Assembly (NCBI GenBank): GCA_014359765.1
Contig: JACIYT010000001.1
Coordinates: 62,001-126,000 of the forward strand
Direction of reading: 5' to 3'
DNA: 64,000 nucleotides
Source of the DNA: Roseovarius sp.
Lineage (GTDB): Bacteria; Pseudomonadota; Alphaproteobacteria; Rhodobacterales; Rhodobacteraceae
The position numbers and the translations under genes were made by a program. Below, in pieces: positions 21,407-30,728 of this stretch; the stretch's first letter is position 1, and every line of letters starts with the position of its first letter. Under the pieces are notes generated by a model. The model was given only the letters and a program-made list of their open reading frames with translations. It had not been told where the DNA came from and made no database searches.

Positions 21407-22855
21407 TCAGCCCCTTGCCCCCTCGCCGCGGGCATAGAGATCCTCGTAGCGGATGATGTCGTCCTCGCCGAGATAGGCCCCGGTCTGCACCTCGATCAGC
21501 ACCACCGGCACCTTGCCGGGGTTTTCCATCCGGTGCAGCGCGCCGAGGGGAATATAGACGGACTGGTTCTCGGTCACGAGCTGCTCGTGGCCGTCGATCA
21601 CGACCCGGGCGGTGCCCTCGACCACGATCCAGTGTTCCGAGCGGTGGTGATGGCTCTGGAGGCTGAGCGCGGCGCCGGGGTTGACGTGGATGCGCTTGAC
21701 CTGGAAACGCCCGCCGGTGGCGAGGCTCTCGAACCAGCCCCAGGGGCGGTAGTCGCGCGGCAGCGTCTCGGCCTGTGGCGCGCCCGCGGCCCTGAGCGCG
21801 GATACCGCCCGTTTCACATCCTGCGCGCGATCACGATGGGCGACGAGCACGGCGTCGGGCATGGCCACGGCGATGATGTCGCGCAGGCCGATCCCGACGA
21901 GCGCCTGCTGCCCGTCCTCGGCGCGCAGCAGGCTGCCGGCGCAGTCGATCGCGGTGGCGGGGCCTGCGGTCACGGTGCCCGAGGCGTCCGGGCCGCTCGC
22001 GCGCCAGACCGCCTCCCAGCCGCCGAGGTCGGACCACCCGCCGCCATAGGGCACGACAGTGAGATTGGCGGCCTTTTCCATCACCGCATAGTCGATGGAG
22101 ATATCGGCGCAGTCGCGCCAGGCATCGGGTGCAAGGCGCAGGAAATGGAGATCCTGCGCGGCCTCTTCGAGCGCGCGGGCGACGGCGCCGACGAGGGCGG
22201 GCTGATGCGCCTCGAAGGCGCTCAGGATGGCGGTCGTGGTAAAGAGGAAGATCCCCGCGTTCCACAGGTGCATCCCCCCCGCCAGAAGCCGCGCCGCCGT
22301 ATCGGCGTCGGGCTTTTCGACAAAGCCGCGCAGCGGCTGCGGCACGGGGGCAAAACGCGCATCGGGCGGCGCATCGAGGGCGAGCCAGCCATAGCCCGTC
22401 TCGGCGCGGGTGGCGCGGATGCCAAAGGTCACGAGTTGCCCCGCCTCTGCCGCGGGCACCGCTGCCGTGACCGCCGCGCGAAAGGCGGGCGCGTCGGAAA
22501 TGACGTGATCGGAGGGCGCGACCAGCATCAGCGCGCCGGGCGCGCGCGCGTGCAGCGCCAGCGCGGCGGCCAGAATGGCCGGGCCGGTATTGCGCCCCTC
22601 GGGCTCGATCAGCGTCGCCGCGGCGGCGATCTCGACCCCGGCGAGCTGCTCGGTCACGACAAATCGGTAATCCGCTCCGGTGACCACGATGGGCGCGGCA
22701 AAGCCCTCCCCCGAGAGCCGCCGCGCGGCGGCCTGAAAGAGGCTCTCCTCGCCGGTGAGGCGGGTGAACTGCTTGGGGTAGCTCTTGCGCGAGAGCGGCC
22801 AGAGCCGCGTGCCCGCGCCACCGCAGAGAAGAACCGGGTGAACATCCTGTGCCAT
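21407..22855 (-). CDS. manC: Mannose-1-phosphate guanylyltransferase / mannose-6-phosphate isomerase
   Basis: A 482-residue bifunctional type II enzyme (CpsB/XanB/AlgA type). The N-terminal nucleotidyltransferase has LLCGGAGTRLWPLSRKSYPK and FVEKPDADTA. The C-terminal cupin isomerase has the metal-binding block LQSHHHRSEHWIVVEGTA and the PRDYRPWGWFE boundary. It makes GDP-mannose from fructose-6-phosphate-derived mannose phosphates for capsule, exopolysaccharide or LPS. It is monocistronic here and divergent from the RTX gene. A perfect 8-bp hairpin (22878-22896) sits in its leader about 23 bases before the start. Confidence 0.93.
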   Translation of the reverse strand: MAQDVHPVLLCGGAGTRLWPLSRKSYPKQFTRLTGEESLFQAAARRLSGEGFAAPIVVTGADYRFVVTEQLAGVEIAAAATLIEPEGRNTGPAILAAALALHARAPGALMLVAPSDHVISDAPAFRAAVTAAVPAAEAGQLVTFGIRATRAETGYGWLALDAPPDARFAPVPQPLRGFVEKPDADTAARLLAGGMHLWNAGIFLFTTTAILSAFEAHQPALVGAVARALEEAAQDLHFLRLAPDAWRDCADISIDYAVMEKAANLTVVPYGGGWSDLGGWEAVWRASGPDASGTVTAGPATAIDCAGSLLRAEDGQQALVGIGLRDIIAVAMPDAVLVAHRDRAQDVKRAVSALRAAGAPQAETLPRDYRPWGWFESLATGGRFQVKRIHVNPGAALSLQSHHHRSEHWIVVEGTARVVIDGHEQLVTENQSVYIPLGALHRMENPGKVPVVLIEVQTGAYLGEDDIIRYEDLYARGEGARG

Positions 22856-23215
22856 GGGCTGCTCCTCATCGCGCCACTGCCGCGCAAGGCGCGGCAAGGT
22901 CCCTTTCCCTCGGGACATCCGCCAGATCGCGGCGGTCCTGCCCGCGTATATGCGGCCGTTCCGGATCAGCGATAGCACATTCCGGGGCCGGGGGAATGGC
23001 CACAAGGGGGCCATGTGCCCCGGGGGCGAGGACTGTTGCCGAAAGGCCGGGGGCAGGCCGTCATGCCAGGGGACGGTTGGCCGCCAAGCCGGGGGCGAAA
23101 TCATCAAACTTGTCTCAAGTGCCGGGCAAAAGCCGTTGTTCTGCCAGAATTTCGCGCGGCTGCCTCCGACCTTTGCCGTCATACCGGTCTTGGGTGTGAG
23201 TGGTGAGGAAAGGTG
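22856..23215. promoter_or_regulatory. Divergent intergenic region between manC and the RTX gene
   Basis: These 360 bases carry no gene. TGCCGCGC-AAG-GCGCGGCA (22878-22896) forms a hairpin in the manC leader. ACTTG-TCT-CAAGT (23108-23120) is a perfect inverted repeat about 95 bases upstream of the RTX gene and could be an operator. Shared control of GDP-mannose supply and of a surface/secreted RTX protein would make sense in biofilm formation, but is only inferred. Confidence 0.4.
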
Positions 23216-25645
23216 ATGAACCTGCAGTTCGTCGCGCATCTCCGGCTGTCCGATCCGATGCTCGATCAGGACCTGCGCGATTTCGGGCTGGTGGCCTTGC
23301 CATCGGGCCTGCATCTCGTTGCCGGCACCGGGCCACAGGGCGGGCTCGTCTCCTATCGGCTCGACGCGGGTGGCGCGGCGCAGCTTGTCGATACGCGCCA
23401 TTTCACCGGCGCCGCCGCGAGCGGGCAGACCGGGCTTGTGACCCCTGTCGCGGGGGAGGGGGATATCACGCTGGCCTTTGGCAGCGCGCCCGATGGGGCC
23501 GGGCAGGCGATTCTCGGGCTGGAACTGGATGAGGCGGGGGGGTTTGGCGAAACCGTCATCCTCGGCACCCTGCCGCAGGGAGGGGGTGATCTGTCGGCGC
23601 TGGTCGCGGTGCGGGTCGGGGGTGTGGACACGCTCTTTGCCGCCGATGGCCAGAGCGGCCGGCTGCTGGTCTTTCGGTCGGAGGCGGTCGAGACGGGGTC
23701 AGCCCCCACGGGGCAGGCGCAGGATGGGGCGATCACGCTGGCCGGCCCGGCGCTCCTGTCGCTGGCCGGGGCGGTTGGGGCGGGGGGGCATCTTCTGGCG
23801 CTCGATCAGGGGCGCGGCGCGCTCCACAGCCTCGACGTCGATCCTGCCACGGGCGCGCTCACGGCGCGCGATATGCTCGATGCAGAGGACGGGCTGGCCA
23901 TTGCCGATGCCACCGCGCTCGAGGTCGTGGCGGCCCATGGCGCGCATTTCGCGATCATCGCCGCGGCGGGGTCGCAGTCGCTCAGCGTGGTGCGCGTGCA
24001 GGACGATGGCACGATGGTGCTGGTCGATCACCTGCTCGACACCCGGGCCACCCGGTTCGGCGGGGCGCAGGGGCTGAGCGTGGCGCAGGTCGGTGATCAT
24101 GTCCTGGTGGTGGCCGGCGGCGCCGATGACGGGCTGAGCCTGTTTCGCCTGCTGCCGGACGGGCGGTTGCTGCATATCGGCAGCCTGGCGCATGATATCG
24201 GCCTGGGGCTCGAGAATGTCGGTCAGATCGGCGCCGCCGTCGTGGGCACGGAGATGCAGATCTTCGTGGCGGGCGATCCGCGCGGGGGGATCAGCCAGTT
24301 CGCGCTCGATCTCTCGGGGCTTGGCCTCGTCGCGCAGACCGAAGGGACCGCCGCGCTGCTGAGCGGAACGGCAGGGGACGATCTGCTGGTGGCGCGCGGC
24401 CATGGCGCGGACACGCTCGAAGGCGGGGCGGGCGACGATATTCTCGTGGCCGGTCCGGGCGAGACCGAGCTGCGCGGCGGCCCGGGGCGCGACATCCATG
24501 TCGTGTCGGCGCAGTCGCGCCTCGTGCGGATCACCGATTTTACCCCCGGCCTGGATCGGATCGACCTCTCGGCGCTGCCGTTCCTGCGCAATCCAGGGCA
24601 GCTCGTCGTCGAGGCGGGGCTGGGCTTTGCCCGGCTCGTTTTCCGTGACACGGTGGTGGAGATCACCGCGACCGTGCCTGTCTGGCTCGATGCGGCGCAG
24701 CTCCTTGGTCCGGCCTTCGACTGGCCCGACCGCCTGCCGATCATCACCAGCGCCACGGCCCCGCCCGCCACCGGCAGCGCCGGCGCGGACGTTCTCTCTG
24801 GCACGGCGGGGGCGGATTCGATCGACGGGCTGGGGGGGGACGACCGGATTTACGGCATGGGTGGCGACGACACCCTGCGCGGCGGCGAGGGGAATGATCT
24901 CCTCCGGGGTGGTTCGGGCGACGACAGCCTGTTCGGGGGCGGGGGCGATGACACGCTGCGCGGCGGCATGGGCGATGACACGCTCGAGGGCGGGGCAGGC
25001 GACGATCTGCTCTTCGGCGGGCCGGGGCATGACCTGCTGCTCGGCGGCGATGGCCATGACACGCTGGCCGCCGGCTTCGGGGAGGATGTGATCCATGGCG
25101 GGGCGGGCGATGATCTGATCCTGGCGGCCTTCGGCGATGATATGGTGAGCGGCGGCAGCGGCAATGACACGATCAGCCTCTCCTTCGGGGATGACCTCGC
25201 CGATGGGGGGGCAGGCGACGATCTGATCCTCGGGGGGCTGGGGCGCGACACGCTGTTCGGCGGGGAGGGGAATGATGTGCTGCTCGGCGGTTGGGGCGAT
25301 GATCTGCTCGATGGCGGGGCGGGGCGTGACATGCTCCGGGGCGGGACGGGGCGCGACACGCTGATCGGCGGGGCGGGCGATGACGTGCTCACGGGCGGAT
25401 GGGGGGCGGATGTTTTCGTCTTTGCGGACGGGCATGGCCGCGACACGATCACCGATTTCGACCCTTTCGATCCGCTCGAGCGGATCGACCTGCGCGCTGT
25501 CGGCGCGCTCGGGTCGCTCGCCGATGTCCGGGCGGCCACGACCGTGCTGGGGGAGGATCTGTGGATCGACACCGGCGGCGGCGATGCGATCGTGCTGCGC
25601 GGGGTGACTGCGGGCGATCTCGGGGCCGATGATTTCCTGTTCTGA
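23216..25645 (+). CDS. RTX calcium-binding repeat protein with N-terminal beta-propeller-like domain
   Basis: An 809-residue protein, probably exported by a type I system: no N-terminal signal peptide, and a C-terminus ending DDFLF. Residues about 1-370 contain repeated short beta-rich units (LVAGTG, LFAADGQSG, LVVAGGADDGLS, IFVAGDPRGGIS) like a propeller. A first block of two RTX nonapeptides is at about 381-420, and the main block of some twenty GGxGxDxL units runs from about 520 to 736. The segment FADGHGRDTITDFDP resembles the region after RTX repeats in serralysin-type proteins. No protease or lipase motif was seen, and no type I secretion genes are adjacent. GAGGAAAGG precedes the ATG; a GTG one codon earlier is possible. 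Confidence 0.85.
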   Translation: MNLQFVAHLRLSDPMLDQDLRDFGLVALPSGLHLVAGTGPQGGLVSYRLDAGGAAQLVDTRHFTGAAASGQTGLVTPVAGEGDITLAFGSAPDGAGQAILGLELDEAGGFGETVILGTLPQGGGDLSALVAVRVGGVDTLFAADGQSGRLLVFRSEAVETGSAPTGQAQDGAITLAGPALLSLAGAVGAGGHLLALDQGRGALHSLDVDPATGALTARDMLDAEDGLAIADATALEVVAAHGAHFAIIAAAGSQSLSVVRVQDDGTMVLVDHLLDTRATRFGGAQGLSVAQVGDHVLVVAGGADDGLSLFRLLPDGRLLHIGSLAHDIGLGLENVGQIGAAVVGTEMQIFVAGDPRGGISQFALDLSGLGLVAQTEGTAALLSGTAGDDLLVARGHGADTLEGGAGDDILVAGPGETELRGGPGRDIHVVSAQSRLVRITDFTPGLDRIDLSALPFLRNPGQLVVEAGLGFARLVFRDTVVEITATVPVWLDAAQLLGPAFDWPDRLPIITSATAPPATGSAGADVLSGTAGADSIDGLGGDDRIYGMGGDDTLRGGEGNDLLRGGSGDDSLFGGGGDDTLRGGMGDDTLEGGAGDDLLFGGPGHDLLLGGDGHDTLAAGFGEDVIHGGAGDDLILAAFGDDMVSGGSGNDTISLSFGDDLADGGAGDDLILGGLGRDTLFGGEGNDVLLGGWGDDLLDGGAGRDMLRGGTGRDTLIGGAGDDVLTGGWGADVFVFADGHGRDTITDFDPFDPLERIDLRAVGALGSLADVRAATTVLGEDLWIDTGGGDAIVLRGVTAGDLGADDFLF

Positions 25646-25705
25646 GCGGCCTCGTCCGATACGGCATGGCGATTGACGCCACCGGGCAGGCTGCTACCAA
25701 GTGCC

Positions 25706-26638
25706 ATGCTCGGCGTTTTCTTTCAGACCCTTCCCTTCTTTCTGATCATCGGCCTCGGATACCAGGCGGGGCGCAGCGGGTTCTTCTCGCAGGAGGGTGC
25801 GGCGTGGCTGACGAAATTCGTCTTCTACTTCGCGCTTTCGGCGATGCTGTTCCGGTTCTCGGCCAACCTGTCGCTCGGTGAGGTGCTCGACTGGCAGGTG
25901 GTGCTGGCCTATCTGGCGGCGACGACGGTGGTCTATGTGCTGGCGAGCGCGGTGGCGATGCTGCGGGGGCTTCGCGTCGAGGAGGTGGCGATCGAGGCGC
26001 AATGCGCGGTGATCGGCAACGTGGGCTTTCTCGGGATCCCGATGCTGGCGATGCTGATGGGCGAGGCGGCGATCGGGCCGGTGGTGCTGGTGCTGGCGGT
26101 CGATCTGCTGGTTTTCGGCTCGCTCGTGGTGATCCTCATCACCGGCGCGCGCGACGGGCGCATGTCGGTGCGCATCCTCGGCAGTATCGTGCGCGGCCTC
26201 GTGCGCAATCCGATGATCGTGGCGATTGCGGCGGGCTTTGCCTGGTCGGCGCTGCGGCTGCCGGTCCCCGAGCCGATGAACGCCTTTCTGGCGATCCTGG
26301 GGGGCGCGGCCACGCCTGGCGCGCTCTTTGCCATCGGGGCATCGCTGGCGGCGAAATCCGCCGAGCGCGCGCATGTGGCCGTCTGGCTCAGCCTGTGCAA
26401 GCTGGTGCTGCATCCGGCGGCGGTGGCGGTCTCGGTGCTCTGGCTGTTTGATGTGCCGCCCTATACGGCGGCGGTGGTGATCGCGGCGGCGGCGCTGCCG
26501 GTGGCGGGCAATGTCTTCATCATCGCGCAGAGCTATGGCGTCGCGCCGCGCCGCGTCTCCACGGCGATCCTGATCTCGACGCTGCTGGCGGTGCTGAGCG
26601 TGGCGCTGGTGATCGGCTGGACGGCGCCGCTCTACTGA
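25706..26638 (+). CDS. AEC family transporter (auxin efflux carrier type)
   Basis: A 310-residue membrane protein with about ten helices and family features: [16 protein letters not shown] at the start, [15 protein letters not shown] in the middle and [19 protein letters not shown] near the end. AEC proteins in bacteria export or exchange small organic acids and other solutes; the substrate is not predictable. The ATG at 25706 was chosen over an upstream TTG at 25673. Its 3' end overlaps the uvrC 3' end by 7 bases (convergent). Confidence 0.88.
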   Translation: MLGVFFQTLPFFLIIGLGYQAGRSGFFSQEGAAWLTKFVFYFALSAMLFRFSANLSLGEVLDWQVVLAYLAATTVVYVLASAVAMLRGLRVEEVAIEAQCAVIGNVGFLGIPMLAMLMGEAAIGPVVLVLAVDLLVFGSLVVILITGARDGRMSVRILGSIVRGLVRNPMIVAIAAGFAWSALRLPVPEPMNAFLAILGGAATPGALFAIGASLAAKSAERAHVAVWLSLCKLVLHPAAVAVSVLWLFDVPPYTAAVVIAAAALPVAGNVFIIAQSYGVAPRRVSTAILISTLLAVLSVALVIGWTAPLY

Positions 26639-28509
26639 CGGTCTGCGCCGCGGTCGTGAAAGAAATCGTGGATCTTCTGCGCCAGCGCGTCCGAGATCCC
26701 CTCGACCGCCTTCAGATCGGCGAGATTGGCGCGGCTCACCGCCTTGGCGCTGCCGAAATGCGCGAGCAGCGCGCGCTTGCGCGCGGCGCCGACGCCGGGC
26801 ACCTCGTCGAGCGGGGTGGCAGAGATCGCCTTGGCGCGTTTCGCGCGATGCGTGCCGATGGCAAAGCGGTGCGCCTCGTCGCGCAGGCGCTGGACGAAAT
26901 AGAGCACCGGATCGCCCCTGCGCAGCGCCATGGGCGGCTTGCCGATGCGGTGAAATTCCTCCTTGCCGTGGTTGCGGTCCACGCCCTTGGCCACGCCGAC
27001 CATCGGGATATCCGCGACCCCCATCTCGCGCAGGATCGCGGCGGCCGCGCTCACCTGGCCGGCGCCGCCGTCGATCAGCAGCAGGTCGGGCCAGAGGCCC
27101 TCGCTGCGGTCCGGGTCCTCCTTCAGGAGGCGCTTGAAGCGGCGGGCGAGCACCTCCCGCATCATGCCGAAATCGTCGCCGGGGCTGAGATCCGCGCCGC
27201 GGATGTTGAACTTGCGATACTGCGCCTTCTCGAATCCCTCGGGCCCGGCGACGATCATCGCGCCGACGGCGTCGCTGCCCTGGATATGGCTGTTGTCATA
27301 GACCTCGATACGCCGCGGCGGCGCAGGCAGATCGAAGGCCGCGGCGAGCCCGCCGAGCAACTGGGCCTGGGTCGCGGTCTCGGCCATCTTGCGCGCGAGG
27401 CTCTCGCGGGCATTGCGCCGTGCGCCCGCAACCAGCTCGGCCTTTTCGCCGCGTTGCGGCACAAGGAGCCTGACCGCGCGCCCGCGTTTCTGGCCGAGCG
27501 CCGCCGCCATCAGATCGGGATTCTCGAGCGCGTGCGAGAGGATCACGGTGCGCGGCGGCTCCCGGTTGTCGTAGAACTGGCCGAGGAACGCCTCGAGCAC
27601 CTCGGCCTCGGCCACGTCCGGGCCGACGCGGGGATAGAAATCGCGGTTTCCCCAGCTCTGCCCGGCGCGGATGAAGAACACCTGCACGCAGGCCTGCCCC
27701 CGGTCGAGATGGAGCGCGACGATATCGGCCTCGGTCACGGTGCGCGGGTTGATGCCCTGCGCGGTCTGCACCTGCGTGAGGGCCTTGATCCGGTCGCGCA
27801 GGGCGGCGGCGCGCTCGAATTCCATCGCCTCGGAGGCCTGCGCCATTTCCGCGGCGAGGCGCGCCTGAATCTCGGTGGAGCGCCCCGAGAGGTAGCGTTC
27901 CGCGTCGCGCACCAGCGCGGCATAGTCGGCGCGGCTGATCCTGCCCACGCAGGGCGCGGTGCAGCGCTTGATCTGGTATTCGAGACAGGGGCGGGTGCGG
28001 TTCTCGAACACGGTATCGGAGCAGCTGCGCAGCTGAAAGGCGCGCTGCAACTGGGCCAGCGTCCGGTTCACGGCGCCGGCGCTGGCAAATGGGCCGAAAT
28101 AGCGCCCCTTGTCGCGCCGCGCGCCGCGGTGCTTGCGGATCATCGGAAAGTCATGCGCCGTGACGATGATATCGGGAAAGCTCTTGTCGTCGCGCAGGAG
28201 CACGTTGTAGCGGGGCTTGAGGTGCTTGATGAGGTTCTGTTCGAGCAGCAGCGCCTCGGTCTCGGTCGCTGTGGTCAGGAACATCATCGAGGCGGTCTCG
28301 CGGATCATCCGGGCGATGCGCGGGCTGTGCCCGGTCGGGCGGGCATAGTTCGAGACCCGCGCGCGCAGATTGCGCGCCTTGCCCACATAGAGCACCTGCG
28401 AGGAGGCATCGAGCATCCGATAGACGCCCGGCGAGGCGTCGAGCGTGCGCAGGTAATCGCGGATCACCTCATGCCCCTGGCGGGCGGGGGGGGGATCGGT
28501 TTCGGTCAT
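26632..28509 (-). CDS. uvrC: Excinuclease ABC subunit C
   Basis: A 625-residue UvrC. The GIY-YIG nuclease domain for the 3' incision is at the N-terminus ([22 protein letters not shown]). The Cys-rich linker [18 protein letters not shown] and the UVR motif ([14 protein letters not shown]) for UvrB binding follow. The RNase H-like domain for the 5' incision has [17 protein letters not shown] and [13 protein letters not shown]. Helix-hairpin-helix motifs ([20 protein letters not shown]) close the protein. Start MTETDPPP at 28509. The 295-base upstream gap is AT-rich. Confidence 0.95.
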   Translation of the reverse strand: MTETDPPPARQGHEVIRDYLRTLDASPGVYRMLDASSQVLYVGKARNLRARVSNYARPTGHSPRIARMIRETASMMFLTTATETEALLLEQNLIKHLKPRYNVLLRDDKSFPDIIVTAHDFPMIRKHRGARRDKGRYFGPFASAGAVNRTLAQLQRAFQLRSCSDTVFENRTRPCLEYQIKRCTAPCVGRISRADYAALVRDAERYLSGRSTEIQARLAAEMAQASEAMEFERAAALRDRIKALTQVQTAQGINPRTVTEADIVALHLDRGQACVQVFFIRAGQSWGNRDFYPRVGPDVAEAEVLEAFLGQFYDNREPPRTVILSHALENPDLMAAALGQKRGRAVRLLVPQRGEKAELVAGARRNARESLARKMAETATQAQLLGGLAAAFDLPAPPRRIEVYDNSHIQGSDAVGAMIVAGPEGFEKAQYRKFNIRGADLSPGDDFGMMREVLARRFKRLLKEDPDRSEGLWPDLLLIDGGAGQVSAAAAILREMGVADIPMVGVAKGVDRNHGKEEFHRIGKPPMALRRGDPVLYFVQRLRDEAHRFAIGTHRAKRAKAISATPLDEVPGVGAARKRALLAHFGSAKAVSRANLADLKAVEGISDALAQKIHDFFHDRGADRQ

Positions 28510-28804
28510 GTGCTCAAAGGTATGATTCCCGCGCCTTGCTGCAACGCCCCGACGCAAAGAGCAAGCGCCAAGCTATCCACGATTCCTGTGGATAAGTCTG
28601 GAGACAAATTCCCGACAGCCGGAAATTCCTGTTGCAGGGGGGCGGGTTCGTTGACTTGCACAATTTTCAGGCAAATATGCAAGCCGTTGATATTGAACGA
28701 TATTTAATTGTGAGCGGCGCAGTCGATTGAAACCATTGGGAATTTCATGACGCTTGCGTAACGAAAAGGTGAAAGGTGCACAACCTGTCGATGCGGCCCG
28801 TTGT
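28510..28804. promoter_or_regulatory. AT-rich intergenic region between uvrC and the SDR gene
   Basis: This 295-base region is AT-rich around 28590-28760 and holds no recognisable protein gene or tRNA. On the plus strand TTGACT (28651-28656) followed 17 bases later by AATATG could be a promoter for a small RNA. On the minus strand it must contain the uvrC promoter. Nothing more could be assigned. Confidence 0.35.
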
Positions 28805-29584
28805 TCACTCCACCCCGAGCACGTCCGGGGTCTGCCAGCCGAGGTGCTGGCCGCCATCCACGCAGATCAGTTGCCCGGTCACGCCGGGCGCGTGGAGCAG
28901 GTAGCCAAGCGTGGCGCAGACCTCGTCGGGACTACCGCCCCGGCCGAGGACGGTGGCGCGGCGCTGCGCGGCGAAATGCGCGGGGCTCTGGCGGTGGCCC
29001 TGCATGGTCGGGCCGGGGCCGATGGCGTTGACGCGGACACGCGGGGCGAGCGCCTGCGCGCCCGTGCGCGTGAGCGCCCAGAGCCCGGCCTTGGCGAGGG
29101 TGTAGCTCATGAATTCGGGCGTGAGCTTGCGCACGCGCTGGTCGATCATGTTGACGACCAGGCCACGCGCGCGCGGCTCGCCATTCCTGTCGGTCGCGGG
29201 CTCGGGCACGCCGCGGGCCATTTCCTGCATGAGAACGAAAGGCGCGCGCAGGTTGCTTTCCATGTGGCGGTCCCAGCTTTGCCGGGTGGCGGTGGCGATG
29301 GTGTCATGCTCGAAGATCGAGGCATTGTTGACCAGCGTCAGGATCGGCCCGCCGAGCGCCTCCGCCGCGCGCGCGACGAGCGGCGTGACCTGCGCCTCGT
29401 CGAGCAGATCGGCGCACAGCGTCACCGCCTTTTGCCCCAGGGCGCGGATCGCGTGCGCGACCTCCTCGGCATCCGCGGCGGAGGTGGCGTAATGCACCGC
29501 CACGTCATGCCCCTGCCGGGCCAGCTCGATCGCCATGGCGCGCCCCAGCCGCCTGCCTGCCCCCGTCACCAATGCCCGCGTCAT
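28805..29584 (-). CDS. Short-chain dehydrogenase/reductase (FolM-like)
   Basis: A 259-residue classical SDR. The cofactor motif TGAGRRLGRAMA with its RR pair favours NADP(H). Further features are the LVNNASIF block and the catalytic YTLAK preceded by NMIDQRV. The N-terminus resembles pteridine reductase/dihydromonapterin reductase (FolM) types, so a folate or pterin substrate is possible but not proven. It lies 13 bases after the antiporter gene in a four-gene minus operon beginning with the S49 peptidase. Confidence 0.82.
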   Translation of the reverse strand: MTRALVTGAGRRLGRAMAIELARQGHDVAVHYATSAADAEEVAHAIRALGQKAVTLCADLLDEAQVTPLVARAAEALGGPILTLVNNASIFEHDTIATATRQSWDRHMESNLRAPFVLMQEMARGVPEPATDRNGEPRARGLVVNMIDQRVRKLTPEFMSYTLAKAGLWALTRTGAQALAPRVRVNAIGPGPTMQGHRQSPAHFAAQRRATVLGRGGSPDEVCATLGYLLHAPGVTGQLICVDGGQHLGWQTPDVLGVE

Positions 29585-29597
29585 GCCCGGCCTCCGC

Positions 29598-30560
29598 TCA
29601 ATTCAGCACGGTCAGCACATAGCCCGCATAGCCCGCCGTCAAGCCGATCCCCCAGATCCGCCCGATATCGCGCCCGAGGAACACGAACGGAATGAGGATC
29701 AGCGACGCCGCCAGCATCACCCAGAGATCGAAGCTCAGGAATTCGGCATTCACCGGCACGCGCCCGACCATTGCCGTCACCCCGATGATCGCCAGCAGGT
29801 TGAACATGTTCGATCCGATCACGTTGCCGAGCGCGACATCGGCCTGGCTGCGCAGCGCCGCCATGATGGTTGTCGCCAGTTCCGGCAGCGAGGTGCCGAC
29901 CGCGACCAGCGTCAGCCCGATCACCGCCTCGCTCACCCCGTAGCGCAGCGCAAGGATCGAGGCATTGTCCACCAGGATATCCGCCCCGAGCGGAAGGCCG
30001 ATGAGACCCAGCACAAGGAAGGTGACGATCTGCCACCAGGGCATGTCGGGATCGGCGCCCTCGACCTCTTCTTCCTCCGTCGCGAGGAGCCTTGCCGCGG
30101 CCACGTCGCGACGATGAAGGAGCGAGCGGTGAAAGGCATCGGCCAGCATCAGCGCCAGCGCCCCCAGCAGCACCAGCCCCGCGATCCGGTCGAACGACCC
30201 GCGAAAGGCCAGCGCGATGAACAGCACGCTGGCCGCCAGCATCTGAAGATAGGAACGACGACAATCGCAGCGGCTCGTATGCGTGACCGCGAGGACCGCC
30301 GGCAATCCCAGCACCAGCAGCACGTTGGCGATGTTGGAGCCGACGACATTGCCGAGGCCGAGGGCCGGCTTGTCCACCAGCACGGCGTTGACCGACACCA
30401 GAAGCTCCGGCGCCGAGGTGCCGAAGGCCACCACCGTCAGGCTCACGATCAGCGCCGGGATGCCGATCCGCAGGCTGAGATTGACCGCGCCCTTCACCAG
30501 CGCATCACCCGCCAGCAGCAGGATCAAGAGGCCGAGCGCGACCATCAGCCACGGCATCAT
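29598..30560 (-). CDS. CaCA family calcium/sodium antiporter (YrbG type)
   Basis: A 320-residue inner-membrane protein with two inverted halves of about five helices. The alpha-repeat motifs are VAFGTSAPELLVSVNAVL with GNVVGSNIANVLLVLG, and VAVGTSLPELATTI with GNVIGSNMFNLLAIIG. An acidic loop (EEEEVEGADPD) separates the halves. It exchanges Ca2+ for Na+ or H+. The start ATGATG overlaps the stop of the zinc-ribbon gene. Confidence 0.9.
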   Translation of the reverse strand: MMPWLMVALGLLILLLAGDALVKGAVNLSLRIGIPALIVSLTVVAFGTSAPELLVSVNAVLVDKPALGLGNVVGSNIANVLLVLGLPAVLAVTHTSRCDCRRSYLQMLAASVLFIALAFRGSFDRIAGLVLLGALALMLADAFHRSLLHRRDVAAARLLATEEEEVEGADPDMPWWQIVTFLVLGLIGLPLGADILVDNASILALRYGVSEAVIGLTLVAVGTSLPELATTIMAALRSQADVALGNVIGSNMFNLLAIIGVTAMVGRVPVNAEFLSFDLWVMLAASLILIPFVFLGRDIGRIWGIGLTAGYAGYVLTVLN

Positions 30561-30727
30561 CGGCGCGGATCCTTCTCGCAATCGCAGGGCCCCTTGCCGA
30601 TCCGGTAGCGCCCGCAGCGTCTGCATTTCGCATCAACAAGGCGTTTCTGCCCCGGAAAGCGCAGACGCCCGAACATCGCCAGAACGGCCATGGCGACGAG
30701 GAAGAGGAGAACGATCTTCACCAGCAT
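30557..30727 (-). CDS. 56-residue membrane-anchored zinc-ribbon protein
   Basis: A small gene fitted exactly between its neighbours: it starts 1 base after the S49 peptidase stop, and its stop overlaps the antiporter start. The product has one N-terminal hydrophobic helix (VKIVLLFLVAMAVLAMFG) and a C-terminal CRRCGRYRIGKGPCDC segment with four Cys arranged as a zinc ribbon. No function is known to me. The tight packing, good codon use and paired Cys motifs support a real protein. It might help the peptidase or the antiporter in the membrane. Confidence 0.75.
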   Translation of the reverse strand: MLVKIVLLFLVAMAVLAMFGRLRFPGQKRLVDAKCRRCGRYRIGKGPCDCEKDPRR

Positions 30728-30728
30728 G

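Noticed and set aside
24775..25425. Dense short tandem repeats that might be taken for a CRISPR or satellite
   Set aside because: They are in-frame RTX nonapeptide codons of the secreted protein, with varied spacing and no spacer structure.
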